This document shows, piece after piece, positions 52,699 through 60,900 of a DNA stretch of 64,000 bases (position 1 is the first letter of the stretch; each line of letters begins with the position of its first letter). Under the pieces are notes generated by a model that saw nothing but the letters and a program-made list of their open reading frames with translations, searched no databases and was not told where the DNA came from. Source of the DNA: an uncultured Alistipes sp. (GTDB lineage: Bacteria > Bacteroidota > Bacteroidia > Bacteroidales > Rikenellaceae). The stretch covers positions 54,132 through 118,131 of the forward strand of contig CAPXWY010000003.1 in assembly GCA_948736885.1 (NCBI GenBank). The letters are read 5' to 3'. A program made the translations under genes and the position numbers.

Positions 52699-52716
52699 AT
52701 TGTGCGGAGAACCCTC

Positions 52717-53658
52717 CTACTTGAAGAAGATGGAGGAAATCTCCTTGTAATTATGCACGCGCTCGATGACGTCGGCGAAGAGGTCGGCGACGGTGAGCAC
52801 CGTGAACTTATGCAGGTTCTTATCGGGATTGAGCGGAATGGTATCGGTGACGATGACTTCCTGCAAGGCGCTGTCGTTGATGCGCTCGTAAGCGGGCCCC
52901 GAGAGCACGGGGTGCGTGATAGCGGCCCGAACGCTCTTGGCACCGCGCGCCATGAGCATGTCGGCGGCCATGCAGATGGTCCCGGCGGTGTCGATCATGT
53001 CGTCGACGATGAGGATGTTGCGCCCTTCGACCTCGCCGATGGCCGTCATCTTGCCGACGACATTGGCCTTGGCGCGCTCCTTATGCGAAATGATGATAGG
53101 CGTACCCAACAGCTTGGCGTAGGTGTTGGCGCGCTTGGCACCCCCCATGTCGGGCGCGGCGATGGAGAGGTCTTCGATATTGAGACTGCGGATATAAGGC
53201 ACGAAGATGCCGCTGGCGTAGAGCGCGTCGACGGGCACGTCGAAGAACCCCTGTATCTGGTCGGCGTGCAGGTCCATGGTCATGATGCGGTCGGCACCCG
53301 CGGCCTTGAGCATGTTGGCCACGAGCTTGGCCCCGATGGGCACGCGCGGACGGTCCTTGCGGTCCTGCCGGGCCCACCCGAAGTAAGGCATCACGGCGAC
53401 GACCTGGTGGGCCGAAGCGCGCTTGGCGGCGTCGACCATCATCAGCAGCTCCATGAGGTTGTCCGTCGGCGGAAAGGTCGACTGGACGATGAAGACCGTG
53501 CAGCCGCGTATCGACTCGTTGAAACAGGGCTGGAATTCGCCGTCGCTGAACCGGAGCACCTCGGACTGGCCGACCGTGGTACCGAAGCTGGCGGCGATTT
53601 TGGAGGCCAGGTATTCGGATGCGCGGCCCGCGAAAATCTTGATTTTGTGGATTGCCAT
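52717..53658 (-). CDS. prs: Ribose-phosphate pyrophosphokinase (PRPP synthetase)
   Basis: 313 residues. KIFAGRASEYLASKIAASFGT, FSDGEFQPCFNESIRG, MPYFGWARQDRKDRPRVPIGAKL (nucleotide/flexible loop), MTMDLHADQIQGFFDVPVD and ILIVDDMIDTAGT (PRPP loop) are all present. It makes PRPP from ribose 5-phosphate and ATP for nucleotide, histidine and NAD synthesis. It appears monocistronic, with a possible TATTTTTG box at 53701-53694 and the shared terminator. Confidence 0.97.
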   Translation of the reverse strand: MAIHKIKIFAGRASEYLASKIAASFGTTVGQSEVLRFSDGEFQPCFNESIRGCTVFIVQSTFPPTDNLMELLMMVDAAKRASAHQVVAVMPYFGWARQDRKDRPRVPIGAKLVANMLKAAGADRIMTMDLHADQIQGFFDVPVDALYASGIFVPYIRSLNIEDLSIAAPDMGGAKRANTYAKLLGTPIIISHKERAKANVVGKMTAIGEVEGRNILIVDDMIDTAGTICMAADMLMARGAKSVRAAITHPVLSGPAYERINDSALQEVIVTDTIPLNPDKNLHKFTVLTVADLFADVIERVHNYKEISSIFFK

Positions 53659-53753
53659 AGCGGATCGTTGGGTTTAGTGGTGCAAAAGCGTTGCAAAAAT
53701 AGTATAAGAAAACCGAAAAAACGCCCCGGCGAGAGAGTTTTTTCAACAAACGG

Positions 53754-54347
53754 TCAACCGCCGAGACACTGGCCGATGAACGCGAGGATTTCCTCGCGCC
53801 CGGCCCCCTTGGCCGACGAAGAGACGAACATGGGCGGAAACTCCTCCCACTGCTCGGCCAGGGCGCCGCGGAAACGCTCGACGCTGCGCCGGGCCTGGGT
53901 CGGCGAGAGCTTGTCGGCCTTGGTGAAGATGATGCCGAACGGCACCCCGTTCTGCCCCAGCATCTCGATGAAACGCAGGTCGATTTTCTGCGGCTCGAGC
54001 CGGATGTCGACGAGCACGAACAGGAAATGGAGCTTTTCGCACCGCAGAACGTAATCGGTAATCAGCTTGGAGAACTCGCCGCGCTGGGTCTTGGAAGTGC
54101 GGGCATAGCCGTAGCCGGGCAGGTCGACGAGGTACCACGCCCTGTCGATGCAGAAATGGTTGACCAAGCGCGTCTTGCCCGGCGTACCGGAGACCTTGGC
54201 CAACCCGGTGCGGTTGGTCAGCATGTTGATGAGCGACGACTTGCCGACGTTGCTGCGGCCGATGAAGGCGATGTCGCGCAAATCGTCCTTGGGCACCTGC
54301 GAAATGCGCTCGGACGAACACTTGAATTCGGCTTGGGAAATCTGCAT
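53754..54347 (-). CDS. engB: Ribosome biogenesis GTPase EngB (YsxC/YihA)
   Basis: 197 residues. G1 GRSNVGKSSLINML, G2-region GKTRLVNHF, G3 DLPGYGYA, G4 FTKADK and G5 SSSAKG. The family assists 50S assembly and cell division. A TATCTTTG box lies at 54375-54368, about 20 bp ahead of the ATG, abutting an ATTCTTCG-type repeat. Confidence 0.95.
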   Translation of the reverse strand: MQISQAEFKCSSERISQVPKDDLRDIAFIGRSNVGKSSLINMLTNRTGLAKVSGTPGKTRLVNHFCIDRAWYLVDLPGYGYARTSKTQRGEFSKLITDYVLRCEKLHFLFVLVDIRLEPQKIDLRFIEMLGQNGVPFGIIFTKADKLSPTQARRSVERFRGALAEQWEEFPPMFVSSSAKGAGREEILAFIGQCLGG

Positions 54348-54367
54348 GATTTTTTCGATTGACTGCT

Positions 54368-54375
54368 CAAAGATA
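54368..54375 (-). promoter_or_regulatory. -7 box of engB
   Basis: TATCTTTG on the minus strand, giving a leader of about 15 nt. No matching TTTG at the usual distance; the upstream DNA is repeat sequence. Confidence 0.45.
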
Positions 54376-54458
54376 GATTCTTCGTCGCTGCGCTCCTCAG
54401 AATGACAATGGGAAAGGCTCCTCAGAATGACAAAGGGAGGGGCTCCTCAGAATGACAA
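54374..54458 (+). repeat. ATTCTTCG-type repeat with a 25-bp tandem triplication
   Basis: GCTCCTCAGAATGACAA occurs at 54392, 54417 and 54442, exactly 25 bp apart, after one AGATTCTTCGTCGCTGC start. Confidence 0.85.
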
Positions 54459-54476
54459 CCAGGATAGCAACGGCCT

Positions 54477-55778
54477 TTATCCATTAATAATCCGGCGGAC
54501 GGCAGCGTCGACATCGCGGAACAACTGCGGGAGGTCGACCCCGAGCAACCGCCGCCCCTCGACGAGCACGCGCCCGTCGACGACGACCGTTTCGACGTCG
54601 GACGCCTTGCCGCAATAAACAAGATTGGAAACCACGTCGTGGAGGGGCTGGAGGTGGGGTTTCTGCAAATCGACCACGATGAGGTCGGCCAAAGCCCCCT
54701 CCTGCACGATGCCGAGCTCGCCCTCGCGGCCCATGGCCCGGGCCCCGTTGACCGTGGCCATGCGCAACGCCTCGTAAGCGGGCAGCGCGAGCGGATCGGC
54801 CGTGGCCGACTTCTGCAAGAAAGCCGCCGTGCGCAGCTCCTCGAACATGTCGAGGTCGTTGTTGGAACAAGGTCCGTCGGTAGCGACGGTGACGAGCGCC
54901 CCGGCCCGGAGCATCTTCTGCACGGGCGCCACGCCGCTTGAGATCTTCATGTTGCTCTGCGGATTGTGCGACACGGTGACACCACGTTCGGCCAGGATGG
55001 CTATCTCCTCGTCGTCGACCCACACGCAGTGGGCGCCGATGGTCCGCTTGTCGAGCAGCCCCAGCGAATCGAGGTAACGGACCGGAGTGGTGCCGTAACG
55101 CTCGCGCAGAATGGCGGTTTCGTCCTGCGTCTCGGCGATATGGGTCATCAGATGCAGGCCGAGCTTATCGGCCAGCGCCTTGCCGCGCGTGAGGTTGTCG
55201 GCCGAAACGGTATAAGCCGCGTGGGGAGCCACGGCGATGCGGATGCGGTCGCGTCCGGCGGCGAGCCGGGCGGCCTCCTCGATCTGCGGCATGACCTCCC
55301 CGACGTTGGTGTCGAAGTAATTGCACCCAAGCATGGCGCGGATACCGAGCCTGTCGACCGTCTCGACGCAGCGGTTCTCGAAGTAATACATGTCGACGAA
55401 CGACGTGACGCCGCCCAACAGCATCTCGGCGATGCCGAGGGTCATGCCCAGCACCACGTCGTCGGCCGTCTGCCGGGCCTCGAAAGGCCAGATACGGTCG
55501 TGGAGCCACGCCATGAGGGGGATGTCGTCGGCATAACTGCGCTGCAAGGTCATGGCGGCGTGGCAATGCGTGTCGACGAGCCCGGGCATGAGGAGCCTGC
55601 CGCGGCAATCGAAGACCCGGGCGTCGGGATGCGCGAGCCGGAAAGCGGTTTCGGCCGCGGGGTCGGCGGAGACCAGCGCGATGCGGTTGCCGACGACGCC
55701 GACGGAACCGCAAAAAGTGTGCGGCTCACTGCCTGTCATCGGCAGGACGGTGGCATTGGAGAAGAGAAGGACTGACAT
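54477..55778 (-). CDS. Amidohydrolase, MtaD/SAH deaminase-like
   Basis: 433 residues. Metal-site motifs in order: DTHCHAAMTL, HAAYTVSADNL, HLMTHIAETQDE, GAHCVWVDDEEI and TVATDGPCSNNDLDMFEELRTA. This order is that of 5-methylthioadenosine/S-adenosylhomocysteine deaminases and related ATZ/TRZ enzymes. The likely reaction is deamination of an adenosine derivative; related substrates are possible. The start at 55778 follows the DUF1573 stop by two bases. It is the last gene of the TamB-Exb-TonB operon. Confidence 0.85.
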   Translation of the reverse strand: MSVLLFSNATVLPMTGSEPHTFCGSVGVVGNRIALVSADPAAETAFRLAHPDARVFDCRGRLLMPGLVDTHCHAAMTLQRSYADDIPLMAWLHDRIWPFEARQTADDVVLGMTLGIAEMLLGGVTSFVDMYYFENRCVETVDRLGIRAMLGCNYFDTNVGEVMPQIEEAARLAAGRDRIRIAVAPHAAYTVSADNLTRGKALADKLGLHLMTHIAETQDETAILRERYGTTPVRYLDSLGLLDKRTIGAHCVWVDDEEIAILAERGVTVSHNPQSNMKISSGVAPVQKMLRAGALVTVATDGPCSNNDLDMFEELRTAAFLQKSATADPLALPAYEALRMATVNGARAMGREGELGIVQEGALADLIVVDLQKPHLQPLHDVVSNLVYCGKASDVETVVVDGRVLVEGRRLLGVDLPQLFRDVDAAVRRIING

Positions 55779-55780
55779 GG

Positions 55781-56209
55781 TTATTCGATGGAATTGCCCT
55801 GCACGGTTATCACCTCGCGGCCCGTGACGGAATTGGAATAAATCTGCAAGACCTTGCTGAAAGTCCCGGGCTCGCTTTTGAGCGGCTCGTAAGTGACGCG
55901 GACGATCCCCTCGCCCCCGGGCGGAACGGGCCGCTTGGGAAACGTGGCCTTGAAACACGAACACGAAGTGAGCACGCGGACGATGACCAGCGGAGCCGAA
56001 CCCTCGTTGCGGAAGACGAAATCGTGCACGAGACTGCCGCCCTTACGCGCGACATCGCCGAAATTATGCGCGGCGACGGGCAGGACGAGCCGGGCCCCCT
56101 GCTTCTCGGCAGGCTGTTCGCACGGCGTCTGAGCCCGGCCGGGAAAAGCCCCTCCGAGCAAAAGGACGAAAACGAGTAAAAACCGAAACAACTTCATAAC
56201 GGAAATCAT
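55781..56209 (-). CDS. DUF1573 domain exported protein
   Basis: 142 residues. The signal peptide (KLFRFLLVFVLLLGGAFPGRAQ) precedes one DUF1573 immunoglobulin-like domain: HNFGDVARKGGSLVHDFVFRNEGSAPLVIVRVLTSCSC, PPGGEGIVRVTYEP, and VLQIYSNS. The fold resembles ASH/MSP-type domains; the role is unknown. ATG 56209 overlaps the TonB stop (ATGA); an in-frame ATG at 56197 would also give a good signal peptide. Confidence 0.85.
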   Translation of the reverse strand: MISVMKLFRFLLVFVLLLGGAFPGRAQTPCEQPAEKQGARLVLPVAAHNFGDVARKGGSLVHDFVFRNEGSAPLVIVRVLTSCSCFKATFPKRPVPPGGEGIVRVTYEPLKSEPGTFSKVLQIYSNSVTGREVITVQGNSIE

Positions 56210-56880
56210 TGCATGCTGAAAACATAAGTAATCGTACCGCCCTGCACGGCGGCGCTGCTCTCGGTGAACCGGGCCTTGCGCGCGGCGGCGAGGGCGGCCT
56301 CGATGAGCCCGGGGTCGCCGACGGTCGACCCTTTGGGCTCGAAGGCGGCGCTGGTGACGTTGCCTTTGGGCCCCACGACCACCCGCACAACGATCTTGCC
56401 GCTCCGGTCGCCGGGATAAGCGGGCCGCGGCAGATTGCCGACCAGACCGCGCCCCTGCAACCCCTTGTCGACCTGATCGAGCCCCTCGTAACTCGACCCG
56501 GGGCCCTGCCCGGCGTCCTGCTGCCGCCCCTCGCGCACGTGGGGATTGCCGGTATCGGCGGGCTCGGTGCCGCTCTTGTTCATATTGAAGAGGGCACGCG
56601 GATTGGGCGAGCGGGAAACCTGCGCGTCGCCGGAGACCTGGGCCGAACGCTCGACGTTGGAGGGCTCGTCGTGCGTCCTCGGCTCGGCGGCGGCCTCGGT
56701 GGGCCGGGGACGCTCGGGCTGCGGCTCGACGAACTCGACGAAGATGGTGTCGGCGGGCCGGACCGTCACGGCGAAGCCGAACGACACCCACCAAAAGGCG
56801 GCTGCCAGCCCGGCGGCGTAGCACACCAACGCCGCAATCGCCGCCCACCGGGGCACCCTGTCGCGGGAATCGGGAAACAT
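56206..56880 (-). CDS. TonB-family energy transducer
   Basis: 224 residues. One N-terminal membrane helix (AAIAALVCYAAGLAAAFWWVSF), a Pro/Glu-rich periplasmic spacer with unusual Gln/Gly/Asn content, and a C-terminal TonB domain (PAYPGDRSGKIVVRVVVGPKGNV, IEAALAAARKARF, GTITYVF). It carries proton-motive energy from ExbB/ExbD to the outer membrane. It lies 2 bp after ExbD and is coupled to DUF1573 by ATGA. Confidence 0.88.
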   Translation of the reverse strand: MFPDSRDRVPRWAAIAALVCYAAGLAAAFWWVSFGFAVTVRPADTIFVEFVEPQPERPRPTEAAAEPRTHDEPSNVERSAQVSGDAQVSRSPNPRALFNMNKSGTEPADTGNPHVREGRQQDAGQGPGSSYEGLDQVDKGLQGRGLVGNLPRPAYPGDRSGKIVVRVVVGPKGNVTSAAFEPKGSTVGDPGLIEAALAAARKARFTESSAAVQGGTITYVFSMQ

Positions 56881-56882
56881 GC

Positions 56883-57287
56883 CTAATTAGCTGTTGTCGC
56901 CAGAATCAGGCGATACCCGTTTCTGTTGACGATATTCATGACCTTGACGACCTCGTCGACAGCCACCGTCTTGTCGCAATGCAGCGACACGGTGGGCTCC
57001 TTCTGCCCCTCAAGCCGTGACTGCAAAGCCTGCTCTACGCCCTGCAAACCGTCAACCCGCTCCAGCTCGACGTAATAATTGTAGGCCGTGCCGACCTGCT
57101 GGATGGAGACCGTGGTGACGGCCTTGTCCTTGAGCTGGTTGGAGCTTTTGGGCAACATGAGCTTCAAGGCGTTGGGGTTGATGAGCGTTGTGGCAATCAA
57201 CAGAAACAACAGCAAGAGGAACATGAGGTCGGTCATGGACGAAGCCGAAAACGACTTGTCGACCTTGGAACCGTGTTTGATGGCCAT
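56883..57287 (-). CDS. ExbD/TolR-family biopolymer transport protein
   Basis: 134 residues. A single N-terminal helix contains the family's membrane aspartate (SSMTDLMFLLLLFLLIATTLI), followed by a periplasmic domain (DKAVTTVSIQQVGTAYNYYVELE, VSLHCDKTVAVDEVVKVMNIVNRNGYRLILATT). It forms the proton-conducting stator with ExbB/TolQ. It sits 6 bp after the ExbB-type gene. Confidence 0.93.
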   Translation of the reverse strand: MAIKHGSKVDKSFSASSMTDLMFLLLLFLLIATTLINPNALKLMLPKSSNQLKDKAVTTVSIQQVGTAYNYYVELERVDGLQGVEQALQSRLEGQKEPTVSLHCDKTVAVDEVVKVMNIVNRNGYRLILATTAN

Positions 57288-57293
57288 GACGAA

Positions 57294-57968
57294 CTACTTT
57301 TGAACGGGCTGGTTGAGAATGTCCATGAACGCGATGGAATTGGCCTCCATCTGGAACACGAGCTTCTCGATGCGTGCGACGAGATAATTATAGCCGAAAT
57401 AAGCAGGGATGCCGACGATAAGACCCATGACCGTGGTGACCATGGCGACGTACATGCCGCTCGAAAGCAGCCCGAGGTCGACGGTACCGCCTGCGGCCGA
57501 CATGTCCATGAACGTGCGGACCATGCCGAGCACCGTGCCGAGGAAACCGATCATCGGAGCGCCGCCGGCGATAGTGGCCAGGAACGGCAGGCCGTTTTCG
57601 AGCTTGGAAACCTCCAGATTGGCGACGTTCTCGATGGCGGTCTGCACGTCGCTCATGGGCCGCCCGATGCGCCCGATGCCCTTCTCTATCATGCGGGCGA
57701 TGGGGGTATCGGTCTTGCGGCACAAGCTCACGGCGATGGCAATCTTGCCGTCGGAAATGTAATCGCGGATGCGGTTCATGAAATTCATGTCGAGGACCGA
57801 AGCGCGGCGGATGGCCAGAAAACGCTCGACGAAGATGAAAATCGTCACGCCGCCCAGCACCAACAAGGGCCACATCAACCAACCGCCCTTGACGAACAAG
57901 GTCCACAACCCCATGCGGGTCTCCTCACTGATGGCCGCCGCCCCGGCAGCCTGCAAAAAACGAATCAT
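57294..57968 (-). CDS. MotA/TolQ/ExbB proton channel family protein
   Basis: 224 residues with three membrane segments: WLMWPLLVLGGVTIFIFVERFLAI, then in the C-terminal half LPFLATIAGGAPMIGFLGTVLGMVRTFMDM and MYVAMVTTVMGLIVGIPAYFGYNYL. The conserved GFLGTVLGM is the family motif. It pairs with the next gene (ExbD/TolR) and TonB. The start follows the TamB stop by 30 bp. Confidence 0.93.
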   Translation of the reverse strand: MIRFLQAAGAAAISEETRMGLWTLFVKGGWLMWPLLVLGGVTIFIFVERFLAIRRASVLDMNFMNRIRDYISDGKIAIAVSLCRKTDTPIARMIEKGIGRIGRPMSDVQTAIENVANLEVSKLENGLPFLATIAGGAPMIGFLGTVLGMVRTFMDMSAAGGTVDLGLLSSGMYVAMVTTVMGLIVGIPAYFGYNYLVARIEKLVFQMEANSIAFMDILNQPVQK

Positions 57969-57998
57969 AACGTAGTGAAATTTATTTAAGTTTTTTCC

Positions 57999-60900
57999 TT
58001 ATCTGTCGAATTCGATGTCGTCCTCCTCGATGGGCTCCTCGTCGAACCCCGGCTCGGGCGGGTTCTCCCGCGCAGCCCGTGCGGCCTGTTCCGCCCTTTC
58101 GGCGCGGCGCGCGGCACGGCGGGCCTGCCGCTGCTTGTTGGTGAAACGCTCGCGGACGCGGCGCCGCAGGTCGCGGAAATTGTTGAAGTCCTCCTTATAA
58201 TAGACACCGATGCCGGTCTCCTGCAAACCCTGGTTCTCGTCGAAACGGTCGATAGTCTGGGTGAAAGCCTTGAGCTTGAGGGCTCCGGCCCGGTCGATGA
58301 GATAGGTCACATAGGCCTCGCCCATGAAGTTGGAGACGGAATTGTTGACCGCCTGCTTGTTGTCTATCAAGTAATTGCCCTCGACCTCGACGAGCAGCCG
58401 GTCGTCGATAAGACTCTTGGAGAGCCCGAAATCGACCTCCTCGCCCGTGAGCTCGGACTTGGGCCGGTAGCGGATCATCAGGTTGTAGTCGCTCATCGAA
58501 AGCCAGTTGCTCAACTGGTTGGAGAGGAACTCCAGCCCCGTGGCCGCCGAGACCGAAGCGCCGATGTCGGAACCCGATGCGGCGTTGTTCTCGGCCAGGA
58601 AGCTGTTGAACAACAACAGGTAGAGGAACTGCATGTTGGTCGATTCGGGCGTGGCCAGCGCATTGGCTATCAGCGTCTGCGTCTCGGGATCGGACGAAGG
58701 CACATGGACCTCGAAGCCGACCGACGGATTGGAGAGCCGGTCGCCGAGGTGGATGACGCACTCGACGGGCACCGACCGGTCGGTGCCGGCCTTGTTCTCG
58801 GCTGTGTTCTGGAACAACTGCTGCAACAGCGGTTGCAGCGACGCCTTGAGCTTGTAGACGGCATTGATGTCGAGCATGGCGTTCATCGGCGCCCCGGTCC
58901 ACTGGATAGTGGAACCGTTCTCGATGGTGAAGCGCTTGTTGATGATATTTTGCAGCGAAAGCTGGTAGGTACCCTCGCGGATGGTGTAGTCGCCGTACAT
59001 CTCGAAAACGTTGGACCGCGGGTCGATCTGGAGGTTGAGCGTACCCTCGCCGCGCGCCCGGACGGCGTTGCCCGACACGGCGATCTCGACCTCCACGTTG
59101 GGCCGCACGTCGAGCGCAAGGGCGATGTTCATGCGGCTGTCCTGCTTGTCCTTGCGGTCGCGGCGCCGCTCGAACAGCATCTTCTTGCGCATGACCTTGT
59201 CGAGCGTATCGACCTCGGCGGGCTTCTCGAAGACGACGAAATCGGCGTAGGAGATATTGGACTTGCTGGAAAGCGGCATCGAGAAGAACGAATCGTCGTC
59301 GGTGCGGGCGGCGATGTCCATGCTGACCTGCCCCTTGTCGCCCGCGATGCGGGCCATGCCGGACGCGTAGACGCGCCCGAAGAAGAAGTCGTTGTCGTCG
59401 GCCGTGGTGTTGAGCACCAACATTTCGTCGGGCGCCACCCGCAGGTCGTAGGCGATGTTGGAAAGGTGCTGAAGATTGAGGTCGACATCGAGCCGCCCAC
59501 GGTTGCCCTCGGGGTCGTAGACCGGGACGTTCGCGGCCCGGAAACGGTTGCCCCTGACGTCGAGCACGGCTTCGGGCACGCGGTAGCGCACCTGCGTGAA
59601 GTCGACCGTCGTAGCGAGCCCCCGGGCACGTATCTGCCCGGTAAGTTCGGCCTTGCGGCGCTCGCCCTGCACGACGAGCTCGGCCGACGCGACCCCCTGT
59701 GTCGACGAAACGACCCCCGCAAGCACCGGGTCGAGCAACCCCATGTCGAGGCTGTCGACGTTCATGCGGGCGTAATAGCGCATCCGGTCGGGGGCGAAGT
59801 AACCCCGCACGAGCGTATCGTGCTTGGCCCGGTTGAGCACCGTCATGCGGGCGCGGTTGCGGGCGAAGTCCCAGCGCGAAACCAACCTCAGCGGCGGCCC
59901 GGGGATGTCGTTGACCTCTAAGGAATCGACCTCGATGTCGGCATGGAACTCCCCGCCGCGCAGCACGGACTTCATGGTAGCCCCGCCGTTGGTGCGCCCC
60001 TCGACCAGGTAGCCCATCCGCTCGACGATCTGCGAGAGAGGGGCGATGTCGAAATTGTGCAGGCGCAGCGTGAGCGAATCGTCGCGGCTGCGCGAAGCGA
60101 CGCCGTCGAGCAGAAGACTTTGGTTGCGGTGGGAGACGAAGAAACGGTCGATAAGCACGCGGGAGGTGTCTATCTGAATGCGGTTGGCGAAAATCTGCCA
60201 CCGCTTGTCGTCGCGCGTGATGTGCGAGGGCAGAATCCGCAGGTCGACGACCCGTCCGCCGTCGCTCCGGTCGTCGGCCTCGGCGCGCACGCTCACCAAC
60301 CCCGAAAAACGCCGCAGGGAATCCTCGAATCCGGTCGAAAGCTGCATGCGGTTCTGCTTGGCCCCGCCCATGACCGAAAAATGGGGCAGGTGGAGCGGTC
60401 CGGCGTAGAGGTCCTCGGCCGAACCGTAGACGGTGAGCGAATCGCCGCGGTTGGACGCATTGATGTTCAGCCGCGTAGCCAACAGCCGCTTACGCTCGAT
60501 AAATTCCGAATCGGCCTTGAGCGAAAGCTGGTCGCTGGCGGGGTTGAAGAGCAGCTGCAACGACGACCCGTCGGCAATCTGCAATCCCGACGACACGGCG
60601 TCGGCCACAGGATTGAAATCGCGGATATAGACCGACAGGAGCGAATAATCGTCGGGCACGGCGGTTTCGTGCGTCGCGGACCGGGCGCCCCGCCGCTCCT
60701 TGCCGAGCAGGGGCAGGTATTTCCAGGCGCTCTGGCGCAGGTACTCGAAGACGGTGCGGTAGCTGGTCTTGGACCGGAACGTGACGTCGGCGAAGTCCGA
60801 ACGCAGTTCGATGAACTTGCTGTGGGCCGAATTCTCGCCCGTGACCACAGCGCTGCGGGTCTCGACGACCTTGTCGTTGTAGCGGTAGGACGCGTCGGTG

